This document shows, in pieces, positions 1 to 6,371 of a stretch of 10,092 bases of DNA. The DNA is from Syntrophobacteria bacterium. GTDB lineage: Bacteria > Desulfobacterota > DSWW01. The DNA lies in NCBI GenBank assembly GCA_030145435.1, contig JAQYVQ010000340.1, positions 1 to 10,092 of the forward strand, in the 5' to 3' direction. The notes under the pieces were generated by a model. It ran no database searches. It saw only the letters and a program-made list of their open reading frames with translations, and was not told where the DNA came from. The first letter of the stretch is position 1. The number at the start of each line of letters is the position of its first letter. The position numbers and the translations under genes are program-made.

Positions 1-23
1 GCTCATTTGTATACTTCAATCAT

Positions 24-48
24 CCCCCGTTTTCAAGAAAAGCGGGGG
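24..48. other. Hairpin upstream of the Crp/Fnr promoter
   Basis: CCCCCG (24-29) pairs with CGGGGG (43-48), and TTTTC (30-34) faces GAAAA (37-41) with one bulged G at 42. The result is a GC-capped stem of about ten pairs with a tiny loop. It could be the terminator of a gene lying left of the window, because it sits just before a new promoter. However, only a weak T-containing stretch (taattt) follows on the plus strand and no T-run follows on the minus strand. The structure is seen directly; its function is inferred. Confidence 0.5.
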
Positions 49-54
49 CCTAAT

Positions 55-82
55 TTGACATGTGCTTTCCATCAGATATCCT
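55..82 (+). promoter_or_regulatory. Sigma70-type promoter of the crp-like/glycosyltransferase unit
   Basis: A perfect -35 hexamer TTGACA (55-60) is followed after 16 bases by TATCCT (77-82), which matches TATAAT at four of six positions. Transcription would start near 89, leaving a leader of about 37 nt before the ATG at 126. No FNR-type TTGAT-N4-ATCAA or CRP-type TGTGA-N6-TCACA palindrome was seen around it, so autoregulation by the encoded regulator is not supported by eye. Confidence 0.6.
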
Positions 83-125
83 GAGAATTCACCTCGTTTT
101 CCACCCCGTGGGGGCGTTCGCATAG

Positions 126-839
126 ATGCTTAAGGAAACAATGGAAGAGGCATTGAATCAGTGCGCTCTTTTCGAGGGCATCTCCGACAGCGATCGCAAC
201 ACTCTACTCGGGATCGCCATGGAGAGGCATCTGGCGAAGAAGGCCACCTTGTTCGGTGAGGGGGACAGGGCCGAGGGGTTCTATCTCATCCTCACCGGAA
301 GCGTAAAGGTCTTCAAGATCTCGCCGGACGGCAAGGAACACATCCTTCACATCTTCGGGCCGGGAGAACCGGTGGGCGAAGTGCCGGTCTTCAGCGGCAA
401 GGAATTCCCCGCCTTCGCCGAGACGCTGAAGAAGAGCGACCTCCTCTATTTTCCCCGGTCCCGGTTTCTGGACCTGGCCTCTCGACACCCGCAGATCTTG
501 TTGAACATGCTGGCCACCCTGTCGATGCGGCTCCGGAAATTTACGCAGAAGATCGAGCAGTTGTCCCTGAAGGAGGTCGCTTCAAGGCTGAGCGTGGCGC
601 TCCTGGAGCTGGCGGGGGAGTCCTCAGGGGAAGGCGAAGAGCATGTGGCGCGATTGCGTGTCACCAAGGCACAACTGGCCAGCCAGCTCGGAACCACACC
701 GGAGACCCTGTCGCGGACGTTCCAGAAGATGACCCGCCTCGGTCTAATACGAGTGGAGAGCAGGCGGGTGGAACTGCTGGACCGGCAGGGCCTGCAGGGG
801 CTCGCGCTCGGCAACGATCCCATCAACCAGGATCTGTGA
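126..839 (+). CDS. Crp/Fnr-family transcriptional regulator
   Basis: A DNA-binding regulator that senses a small ligand or redox signal through an N-terminal beta-barrel; the ligand is unknown. The 237 residues have the usual two-domain layout: a cNMP-binding-type barrel at about 14-125 (glycine-rich GEPVGE at 80-85), a long dimerisation helix at about 126-160, and a winged helix-turn-helix at 179-210. The recognition helix contains ETLSR (193-197), the E-x-x-S-R pattern that in E. coli FNR reads TTGAT half-sites. The only N-terminal cysteine is Cys13, so the four-Cys cluster needed for an FNR-type [4Fe-4S] sensor is absent, which points to a Dnr/NnrR-like or nucleotide-type branch. A second ATG at 141 has AAGGA four bases upstream, whereas the ATG at 126 has only a weak G-run, so the true start may be 141. 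It ends 10 bases before the glycosyltransferase, probably in one transcript. Confidence 0.92.
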   Translation: MLKETMEEALNQCALFEGISDSDRNTLLGIAMERHLAKKATLFGEGDRAEGFYLILTGSVKVFKISPDGKEHILHIFGPGEPVGEVPVFSGKEFPAFAETLKKSDLLYFPRSRFLDLASRHPQILLNMLATLSMRLRKFTQKIEQLSLKEVASRLSVALLELAGESSGEGEEHVARLRVTKAQLASQLGTTPETLSRTFQKMTRLGLIRVESRRVELLDRQGLQGLALGNDPINQDL

Positions 840-849
840 TGGAGCAAAC

Positions 850-1542
850 ATGAGACTATCGATTGTAATCCCGGTGTTCAACGAGCGCGCGACACTTCCC
901 GCCTTACTGGAGAGCGTCGCCCGTGTATCTCTCGACAAGGAAATCCTGATCGTAGACGATGGCTCCACCGACGGGACGCGCGAGTATCTGAAAGACATGG
1001 CCCAACACCCCGGGGAGGGGGTTCGGGTCTTTTTCCACGACCGGAACCAGGGGAAGGGGGCCGCCCTGCGCACCGGATTTCGTGAGGTGGCGGGGGACAT
1101 CGTGATCATTCAGGATGCGGACCTGGAGTACGATCCGCAGGATTATCCCGCCCTGTTGAAGCCGATCCTCGACGGAAGGGCGGATGTTGTTTACGGCTCG
1201 CGGTTCCTGGGCGGGCCGCATCGTGTCCTGTTCTTCTGGCACTATTTGGGGAACAAAATTCTCACCCTGATCTCTAATATGTTAACCAACTTGAATCTAT
1301 CGGACATGGAAACCTGCTACAAGGTGTTCCGATCCGAGGTCATCAAGAACCTGACCTTCACCTCTGATGGTTTTGCCATCGAGGCGGAAATGACCGTCAA
1401 GATCGCGAGGGCTGGCTACCGTGTCTACGAGACCCCGATCTCCTACAGCGGTCGCGATTACTCCGAAGGGAAGAAAATCACCTGGAAGGATGCCTTTCCC
1501 ACCCTCTGGGCCTTGGTCAAGCATCGTTTCTTTTCTGGGTAG
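850..1542 (+). CDS. Family 2 glycosyltransferase (polyprenyl-phosphate sugar transferase type)
   Basis: Transfers a sugar from a nucleotide donor, probably to a polyprenyl phosphate at the cytoplasmic membrane face, feeding surface polysaccharide or protein glycosylation. The 230 residues form a single GT-A domain. They show the start IPVFNE (7-12), the nucleotide-binding VDDGSTDGT (35-43), NQGKG (66-70), the metal-binding DAD (89-91) followed by DLEYDP, and SDMETCYKVF (151-160), which is typical of bacterial DPM1-like enzymes. There are no C-terminal membrane helices, unlike the ArnC/GtrB types, so it should be soluble or peripheral. GGAG at 841-844 lies five bases before the ATG and fixes the start. 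It follows the Crp/Fnr gene closely and is probably controlled by the same promoter. The acceptor and sugar cannot be told from sequence. Confidence 0.92.
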   Translation: MRLSIVIPVFNERATLPALLESVARVSLDKEILIVDDGSTDGTREYLKDMAQHPGEGVRVFFHDRNQGKGAALRTGFREVAGDIVIIQDADLEYDPQDYPALLKPILDGRADVVYGSRFLGGPHRVLFFWHYLGNKILTLISNMLTNLNLSDMETCYKVFRSEVIKNLTFTSDGFAIEAEMTVKIARAGYRVYETPISYSGRDYSEGKKITWKDAFPTLWALVKHRFFSG

Positions 1543-1567
1543 CCGGGCGGGCTCCTGACATCACGAT

Positions 1568-1597
1568 TTGACGAACCACTGCAAGTTGAAATATCAT
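1568..1597 (+). promoter_or_regulatory. Candidate sigma70 promoter for the CPBP-S8-Lgt genes
   Basis: TTGACG (1568-1573) and TATCAT (1592-1597), each matching the consensus at five of six positions, are separated by 18 bases. It lies just after the glycosyltransferase stop codon. The predicted start near 1604 gives an unusually long leader of about 190 nt before the next start codon. Confidence 0.5.
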
Positions 1598-1603
1598 TTT
1601 AGT

Positions 1604-1796
1604 TGGACTAATTTCGGTGCTTTCGGCAAATGAATCGAACGAGACCCTCCCGTCAGGAACGCAATTTGCAGGCTCTACGGCGAAGATCGGTACGGCTCTT
1701 TGAAAACCAAAAACCTGACGCCACAGGGACCCGGGACCTGGGCACGGGACCGAACAACCTCTCACCGCCTCTGCTGTCCGGGATGAGGTGCCCCCC
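1604..1796 (+). other. Long 5' leader with inverted repeat and GGGACC-type repeats
   Basis: CGTCAGG (1651-1657) is perfectly complementary to CCTGACG (1714-1720), enclosing a small GCAATTTGC self-complementary stretch (1661-1669). Downstream lies a degenerate heptamer run: GGGACCC (1726-1732), GGGACCT (1733-1739), GGGCAC (1740-1745) and GGGACCG (1746-1752). I compared it by memory with the conserved GCAAAGCC core of the c-di-GMP-I riboswitch and it does not match. No known riboswitch was recognised. It may be a structured leader or a decayed intergenic repeat. Confidence 0.35.
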
Positions 1797-2429
1797 ATGA
1801 ACCGCTCGCTGGTCGTTGCTTCCGTTGTGTTTACCGGGTTCTTCATCTGCCTGACCCTCCCGGCGAATTCTCACATCCCCGGCCCCTTGAAGCACCCCCT
1901 GGTCGCCCAACTGATGTTCCCGGTGCTGATTCTTCTCCTGCTCAGGAGGAATCCATTACATAATGGCCTTGGCATCGGAAACTGGCGCAAGGGGCTCTGG
2001 CTTTCGTTCCTGGCTTCGATCGCCGTCCTCTTATCCTGCTTCCTCTTTGCCAAAGTGCCGGCCATGCAGTTCTACTACTCTGCCCCGAAGTGGGGCACAG
2101 GGGATGCACAGGGAATCCTGCTGGGGGAATGGGGGAGGCTAAGGGAGCTCATCGGCTGGGAATTCCTGTTTCGGGGCCTTCTGCTGTTCCCGCTGTACGA
2201 TGCCTTCGGCCCGGTCGCGAACCTGATTCAGGCCACCCTGTGTGCCGTCACGCACACGCACAAGCCGCTGGTGGAGCTGTACGGATCCTTTCCGTTTGCC
2301 TTGCTCCTGGGATACCTGGCCAGAAGGAGCGGCTCAGTTTGGTACGGTGTTTACGTTCACTGGTTACTTGGATTCTCGTTGGAAGTCTATATCGCTATCG
2401 GAAACAAAGGATCGATCCCGTTCTTGTGA
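1797..2429 (+). CDS. CPBP-family intramembrane protease homologue
   Basis: A multi-pass membrane protein of the CPBP (CAAX protease and bacteriocin-processing, Abi/Rce1-like) family, glutamic-type intramembrane endopeptidases. With the start at 1797 it has 210 residues and about six hydrophobic segments. Family motifs: WEFLFRG (121-127), giving the E-x-x-x-R pair Glu122/Arg126; H-x-x-K-P with His153; and His188 in VHWLLG. The first Glu of the usual EE pair is Trp121. A GTG at 1788 is in frame, but its GAGG (1785-1788) is better read as the ribosome binding site of the ATG at 1797, eight bases away, so 1797 is preferred. The S8 protease gene begins 37 bases downstream, suggesting a shared transcript. 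It could act on that protein's tail, be an immunity-type protein, or be catalytically weak. Confidence 0.8.
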   Translation: MNRSLVVASVVFTGFFICLTLPANSHIPGPLKHPLVAQLMFPVLILLLLRRNPLHNGLGIGNWRKGLWLSFLASIAVLLSCFLFAKVPAMQFYYSAPKWGTGDAQGILLGEWGRLRELIGWEFLFRGLLLFPLYDAFGPVANLIQATLCAVTHTHKPLVELYGSFPFALLLGYLARRSGSVWYGVYVHWLLGFSLEVYIAIGNKGSIPFL

Positions 2430-2465
2430 AAACATCTGGAGAACCCAACCATCAAGGGGCATAAA

Positions 2466-3956
2466 ATGAAACGGGGCTTTTGCATAAGCCTTCTCGCCAT
2501 GCTGCTCGTGCTGGGCAGCGCCAGCGCCCTCCCGGCTCAGAACTACGCACCGGATCAAGTCATCGTCAGGGGAGCGACACCCGCCCAACTCACCTCTCTG
2601 GGTGGAGGGGGCGTGAAGGCTGCGAGACATATCAGCAGGCGAGGGGTCGAGCTGATAACGCTCAGGCGAGGGCTCTCGGTCAAGGCCGCCGCGGCACTGC
2701 TGGAGAAGCTGCCGAATGTAGAGTACGCCTGCCCGAACTATATCCGGAAGGCAGCCGAAACCATACCTCCGGACCCGTATTACGGCAGCCAGTGGGGTTG
2801 GCCAAAGATCGATGCGCCCCTCGCATGGGATGATACGACAGGGTCTGCAACCGTAACCGTAGGCGTTATCGACACGGGGGTGGATCTCGATCATCCAGAC
2901 CTTCAGGCCAACCTGTGGGTGAACCAGGCCGAACTCACCGGGTTGTCCGGTCAGGACGACGACGGCAACGGATACACCGATGACATCTACGGGTGGAATG
3001 CGTCCGTGGATAAGGGCCAGATCGCGACTACGACCCCGGACGACGATGATTTCCTTACGCCCGGCCACGGAACGCATTGTGCGGGGGTCATCGGTGCGGC
3101 CAGCAACACCATTGGCGGGGTAGGCGCCAACTGGACAGTAAAGATCATGGCCCTCAAGTTTCTCAACGCCGCAGGAACCGGGTACGATTCAGACGCCATC
3201 GCGTGCATCGACTACGTAATCGCCACGAACAACGCGGGCAGCTCGAATGTGAAGATCCTGTCGAACAGCTGGAGCGGCCCCGGCGCGAGCCCTGCGCTTC
3301 AAGGCGCCGTCGAGGATGCGCGGGCCGCGGGGATCGTGTTCGTCGCCGCCGCGGGCAACGAGGCCTTCAACATCGACTCCCCGGGGTGTGTAATCGCGCC
3401 CGGCGGGCTGAACGTGATCAACATCGTCACCGTGGCCGCCTCGGACCTGTACGACGGCATGGCCGGTTTTTCCAACCACGGGAGATCCTTGTGCACCCTA
3501 AGAGCACCCGGCGTCGGAATCTACAGCACCGTCAAAGATGGCCAACACAAGTCGTCGGACGGCACCAGCATGGCCTGTCCCCACGTGGCCGGCGTGTTTG
3601 CCCTGGTGCTGGCCGCCGTCCCTGCCCTCGAGCCGGTTCCGGGCAACTTGACGACCCTCATGAATTTCGTTGACCGCGTTATGTATAACGTGGACCCCGT
3701 AGTCGCGGATCCTGTAAACGATGCAAAGACCAGCACGGGTGGCAGGCTCAACGCCAACCGGGCGGTGAAAAACCTGCCGAATGTGGCTTATAACCCGGAT
3801 GTGGATGGGGACTTCATCCCAAACCACTGGGACAACTGCCCATATGTATCGAACCCGGGCCAGGTGGACACGGACTTGGACGGTGTCGGGGATAACTGCA
3901 CGCCCCCCAACGTCCCCTGCCCTGGCTTCGGCTGCATCGGGTCCGTACCTCGATGA
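2466..3956 (+). CDS. Secreted S8 (subtilisin-like) serine protease with TSP3 calcium-binding repeats
   Basis: An exported endopeptidase. The 496 residues are, in order: a signal peptide (1-24, basic MKRG then a hydrophobic core, cleavage likely near ALPA-QN); a fervidolysin-like pro-domain (about 28-95) ending at CPNYI; the S8 catalytic domain (about 105-435) with Asp136 in VIDTGVD, His201 in GHGTHCAG, oxyanion Asn298 in AAAGNE and Ser368 in GTSMACPHVAG, so the triad is complete; and thrombospondin-type-3 repeats (443-478, DVDGD, DNCP, DTDLDGVGDNC). An 18-residue Cys-containing tail (479-496, including CPGFGC) ends the protein with no membrane anchor. A second Ca-site motif, DDDGNGYTDD, is at 164-173. 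AAGGGG six bases before the ATG supports the start. It is flanked by a CPBP protease homologue and an Lgt-like enzyme 18 bases downstream. Confidence 0.95.
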   Translation: MKRGFCISLLAMLLVLGSASALPAQNYAPDQVIVRGATPAQLTSLGGGGVKAARHISRRGVELITLRRGLSVKAAAALLEKLPNVEYACPNYIRKAAETIPPDPYYGSQWGWPKIDAPLAWDDTTGSATVTVGVIDTGVDLDHPDLQANLWVNQAELTGLSGQDDDGNGYTDDIYGWNASVDKGQIATTTPDDDDFLTPGHGTHCAGVIGAASNTIGGVGANWTVKIMALKFLNAAGTGYDSDAIACIDYVIATNNAGSSNVKILSNSWSGPGASPALQGAVEDARAAGIVFVAAAGNEAFNIDSPGCVIAPGGLNVINIVTVAASDLYDGMAGFSNHGRSLCTLRAPGVGIYSTVKDGQHKSSDGTSMACPHVAGVFALVLAAVPALEPVPGNLTTLMNFVDRVMYNVDPVVADPVNDAKTSTGGRLNANRAVKNLPNVAYNPDVDGDFIPNHWDNCPYVSNPGQVDTDLDGVGDNCTPPNVPCPGFGCIGSVPR

Positions 3957-3974
3957 TCCGTCCAAAATGAGACG

Positions 3975-4784
3975 ATGTTTCCCTACATACCCTTGGGCGA
4001 CTGGCTTCTCCTGGATTCCTGGCGGGTAATGATCACCGTGGGCATCCTGGGTGGGAGCCTCGTTTCTTTCTTCTTGCTCCAGGGGGAGATAGGACGATTC
4101 AGGGCCGGCCTCTTGGTGGCCTCGATGGTTTTGGGTGCCCTCTTTGGGGCCCACCTGGCCCATTGGCTTCTCCATCCGGGCCTTTCCGGATGGGATCTGT
4201 CCGGAATCCTCGTTTTTTGGAAGGACGGGCACAGCCTGCTCGGCGCCCTGGCCTTTTGTGCATTGCTGCTGCTCGCAATCTCCCGAATCGTCCCCCATAT
4301 CTTTTTCTGGCCGACCGCGGACGCCTTCTCGCTCGGGGCACCCGTCGGCCTCTTTTTCGCACGCATCGGCTGCTACATGAAGGGATGCTGCTGGGGAACG
4401 CCGATAGGAGAGGGTCATCCGTTCCATGGGCTTTCGGTGAAACTCGTCAGAAACAGCCTGCTCACGCTCCATCCGGTTCAGTTGTACAGCGCAACGGCCG
4501 CCCTCGCCATCTTCTGCATCCTGCTCGCCCTTCACAGAAGGAGCAAGACCCCGGGGCTTCTCACGGTCCTCTTCGTCCTCCTCTATGCCTCGGCGCGGTT
4601 CCTTCTCGAGTTTTTTCGGGGCGACACCCCATCCCTTTTCGCCGGCCTCACACTGTTCCAGGGGGTCTGCATTCTCCTCCTTCTCGCTGGGAGCGTTCTC
4701 TTGTTTCTTCGGGTGCGGGAGACGCGTCATGAGGGGTCAGGGGTCAGGGATCAGGGGTCAGGCACCCATGCCCCCCCTCCCTAG
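3975..4784 (+). CDS. Lgt-like prolipoprotein diacylglyceryl transferase homologue (divergent)
   Basis: A membrane enzyme of the Lgt family, which transfers diacylglycerol from phosphatidylglycerol to a lipobox cysteine. The 269 residues have about seven hydrophobic segments. The family signature appears as ARIGCYMKGCCWG (129-141), with Arg130 matching E. coli Arg143. HPVQLY (166-171) and Y-x-x-x-R-F-L-L-E-F-F-R (204-215) supply the equivalents of Tyr235 and Arg239. Differences from canonical Lgt: the Asn146 position is Cys133, the Glu151 position is Cys138, and the HGG motif reads DGHSLLG (84-90). It may therefore be a paralogue of altered specificity rather than the housekeeping enzyme. The last 16 or so residues are encoded by heptamer repeats and low-complexity DNA and look like a late extension. 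The start at 3975 fits the family's N-terminus, although the upstream GAGA is a weak ribosome binding site. Confidence 0.85.
   Translation: MFPYIPLGDWLLLDSWRVMITVGILGGSLVSFFLLQGEIGRFRAGLLVASMVLGALFGAHLAHWLLHPGLSGWDLSGILVFWKDGHSLLGALAFCALLLLAISRIVPHIFFWPTADAFSLGAPVGLFFARIGCYMKGCCWGTPIGEGHPFHGLSVKLVRNSLLTLHPVQLYSATAALAIFCILLALHRRSKTPGLLTVLFVLLYASARFLLEFFRGDTPSLFAGLTLFQGVCILLLLAGSVLLFLRVRETRHEGSGVRDQGSGTHAPPP
4732..4759 (+). repeat. AGGGGTC heptamer tandem repeat (four units)
   Basis: Four consecutive 7-bp units occupy 4732-4738, 4739-4745, 4746-4752 (variant AGGGATC) and 4753-4759. They lie in the last codons of the Lgt-like gene and are translated as the GSGVRDQGSG tail. Such short G-rich heptamers normally lie between genes; here the reading frame runs through them. 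Confidence 0.85.
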
Positions 4785-5151
4785 CCCCCACGCCTCCACC
4801 CTGGGCACCTTCTTTTGTTTTTTCCTTCAGAGATCCACCCCGGGCCCTCACGGGGGGCAACCACCCGCATCCTTCCTGTCCGCTGGATGAGCATTGGGGC
4901 GAAGGGGTTTAGGCGATGGTGTGTGGCGGAGGCACGCTTGGCGCTGTGATGAGCCCTTGGCTGCTGTCCGGTGTTCCGGCTCGGTTTTCGCAGGGCGACT
5001 CGTGGAGGCTTCCCGAGTCCCCGCGTGCATATCGAAGGACTTCGCGCGCAGCGCCCAAGCAAAGCCCTTGAGGGACGAGGGACTCTATTGCCGGAACATG
5101 GAGCCCCAGAAGACCGAGACGGAACACCGGACAGCAGTCAAGGACCAGCGC
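4785..5151. other. Gene-free convergent gap (367 bases)
   Basis: This stretch separates the 3' ends of the plus-strand Lgt-like gene and the minus-strand FAD oxidoreductase. No convincing protein gene is present: the short reading frames on both strands have no ribosome binding site and cross the inverted repeat. A T-rich patch (4811-4828) follows the Lgt-like gene without a clear stem before it. The right two thirds is occupied by the large inverted repeat described separately. Confidence 0.7.
4955..5143. repeat. Large imperfect inverted repeat, 35-base arms
   Basis: The left arm (4955-4989) and right arm (5109-5143) are complementary at 32 of 35 positions, around the perfect core CTGCTGTCCGGTGTTCCG (4961-4978; complement at 5120-5137). 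The spacer is 119 bases. GCGCTG (4941-4946) and CAGCGC (5146-5151) extend the pairing, reaching the stop codon of the minus-strand gene. Inside, GACTCG and CGAGTC, with inner GGA and TCC, form a further hairpin at about 4997-5019. No target-site duplication is visible. Confidence 0.85.
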
Positions 5152-6294
5152 TTATCCCGCGCGCTCGGCAAGCAAGTCCGCTACATGCCGGGCAATGGCG
5201 GGGGAGGCCGTGAGGCCCGGGGAATCGATGCCGAGTAGGTGGAGCACGCGCGGATCGCTCCGGTCCCATTCGACCCGGAAGTCCCGGAACCCCTTCTCCC
5301 CCGGGGGGAGCAGAGAAGGCCGGATTCCGCAATGGGCGAGGTGCAGGTCCCGTTCCTGAACGGCGGGGAAGTACTTCTTCACCGGGGCAAAGAAGCGCTG
5401 AAAATCGCCCGACTCCGGATCCAGATTGCCTTCCTCGTCGAAGACCGGCAGGGGGCCGTAGTCCTCCTTGCTCTCCACCCGTCGGGCGTCCGGACCGATC
5501 AGCAGGGTTCCGTCCCACAGCCGCGTCAAGTGTATGCCCAGCCCGAGATCTCCCGGCGGGGGGTAGACCGCCCCACGGACCTCGCCCGCCTTCTTTCCGG
5601 CCAACGAGAAATAGTCCCCCCGGATGGGATAGATTCGAAACCGGTTACCCAGCAGGTTTCCCACATCATCCGCGTGCAAGCCGGCTGCGTTGACCACGAA
5701 TCGTGCCAACACCTTTCCCCGTGTCCGGGTCTCCACCCGAACCCCCTGTCCCTTCGGCTCCATCCCCACGACGGGCGTGTTCTTGAGAACCATCGCCCCC
5801 TGTTCGTAAAGCAATCCCTCGGCCACGCGAAACCACTGGGCCACATCGAACACCCCGGTTGAGGGAACAAGGAGGGCCCCGGCAGCCTGGATCGAGGGCT
5901 CCCTTTCCCTGATCCCCCTTTCGTCGACGATGCGCAACCCTTCCACCCCGTTGCGCTCCCCCTGTCGCTGCAACCTTTCAAGGATCGGGATCTCCTCTTG
6001 TGAGAAGGCCAGGATGACCTTGCCCGTATTCAGGCAGGGGATTGCGTGCCTCTCGCAAAAGGCGTAGAGCTCGCGGTTTCCGCGGACGCAGAATCTCGCC
6101 TTAAAGGAGTCCTGGGGGTAATAAATGCCGGCGTGGATCACGTAGCTGTTGCGACTGCTCGTTCCGTCCCCGAGGAACGGGCCCCTCTCGAGCAGGATGA
6201 CCTCATCGAATCCCCCTCGAGCCCTGAGCTCCAGGGCAATCGAGCACCCGATGATCCCGCCGCCCACGACGACGACGTCCACAGCACCTTCCAT
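5152..6294 (-). CDS. FAD-dependent oxidoreductase, L-2-hydroxyglutarate oxidase (LhgO/L2HGDH) type
   Basis: A flavoprotein of the DAO superfamily, most like L-2-hydroxyglutarate oxidases/dehydrogenases, which oxidise L-2-hydroxyglutarate to 2-oxoglutarate and pass electrons to oxygen or the quinone pool. The 380 residues show: the Rossmann dinucleotide-binding VVVVGGGIIG (7-16) with Glu36 (LLERG) for the ribose; NSYVIHAGIYYP (49-60), matching the family's NSGVIHAGIYY; NAAGLHAD (202-209); PIRGDYF (223-229); and the C-terminal flavin-contact GIDSPGLTASPAIA (355-368). It is somewhat shorter than E. coli LhgO (about 420) but shows no obvious internal loss. AGGGA nine bases before the ATG is a usable ribosome binding site. 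It stands alone on its strand, with inverted-repeat elements at both ends. A related 2-hydroxyacid or glycerol-3-phosphate-like substrate cannot be excluded. Confidence 0.85.
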   Translation of the reverse strand: MEGAVDVVVVGGGIIGCSIALELRARGGFDEVILLERGPFLGDGTSSRNSYVIHAGIYYPQDSFKARFCVRGNRELYAFCERHAIPCLNTGKVILAFSQEEIPILERLQRQGERNGVEGLRIVDERGIREREPSIQAAGALLVPSTGVFDVAQWFRVAEGLLYEQGAMVLKNTPVVGMEPKGQGVRVETRTRGKVLARFVVNAAGLHADDVGNLLGNRFRIYPIRGDYFSLAGKKAGEVRGAVYPPPGDLGLGIHLTRLWDGTLLIGPDARRVESKEDYGPLPVFDEEGNLDPESGDFQRFFAPVKKYFPAVQERDLHLAHCGIRPSLLPPGEKGFRDFRVEWDRSDPRVLHLLGIDSPGLTASPAIARHVADLLAERAG

Positions 6295-6371
6295 AGTGTG
6301 CTATCCCTGTTCAGTGGCCAGGGGCTGTCGGGTACGGGGCGTAATCCCTGCCTTCTGGCTTTTCGCTGTTC

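Noticed and set aside
1788..1796. GTG at 1788 as the start of the CPBP gene
   Set aside because: The GAGG overlapping this GTG is ideally spaced (8 bases) for the ATG at 1797, so the three extra codons are unlikely to be translated.
3954..3977. S8 protease and Lgt-like gene are in the same frame, separated by one TGA and six codons, suggesting a readthrough fusion
   Set aside because: The Lgt-like protein has a normal family N-terminus from its own ATG, and there is no sign of a selenocysteine or readthrough context; same-frame placement occurs by chance one time in three.
3498..4730. 410-codon minus-strand open frame
   Set aside because: It is antisense to the S8 protease and Lgt-like genes, is rich in Glu/Gly/Arg and contains no recognisable domain.
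4894..5238. 114-codon plus-strand frame in the convergent gap
   Set aside because: It crosses both arms of the inverted repeat and runs into the antisense of the FAD oxidoreductase; no ribosome binding site, and the repeated EHRTA-like peptides come from the repeat DNA.
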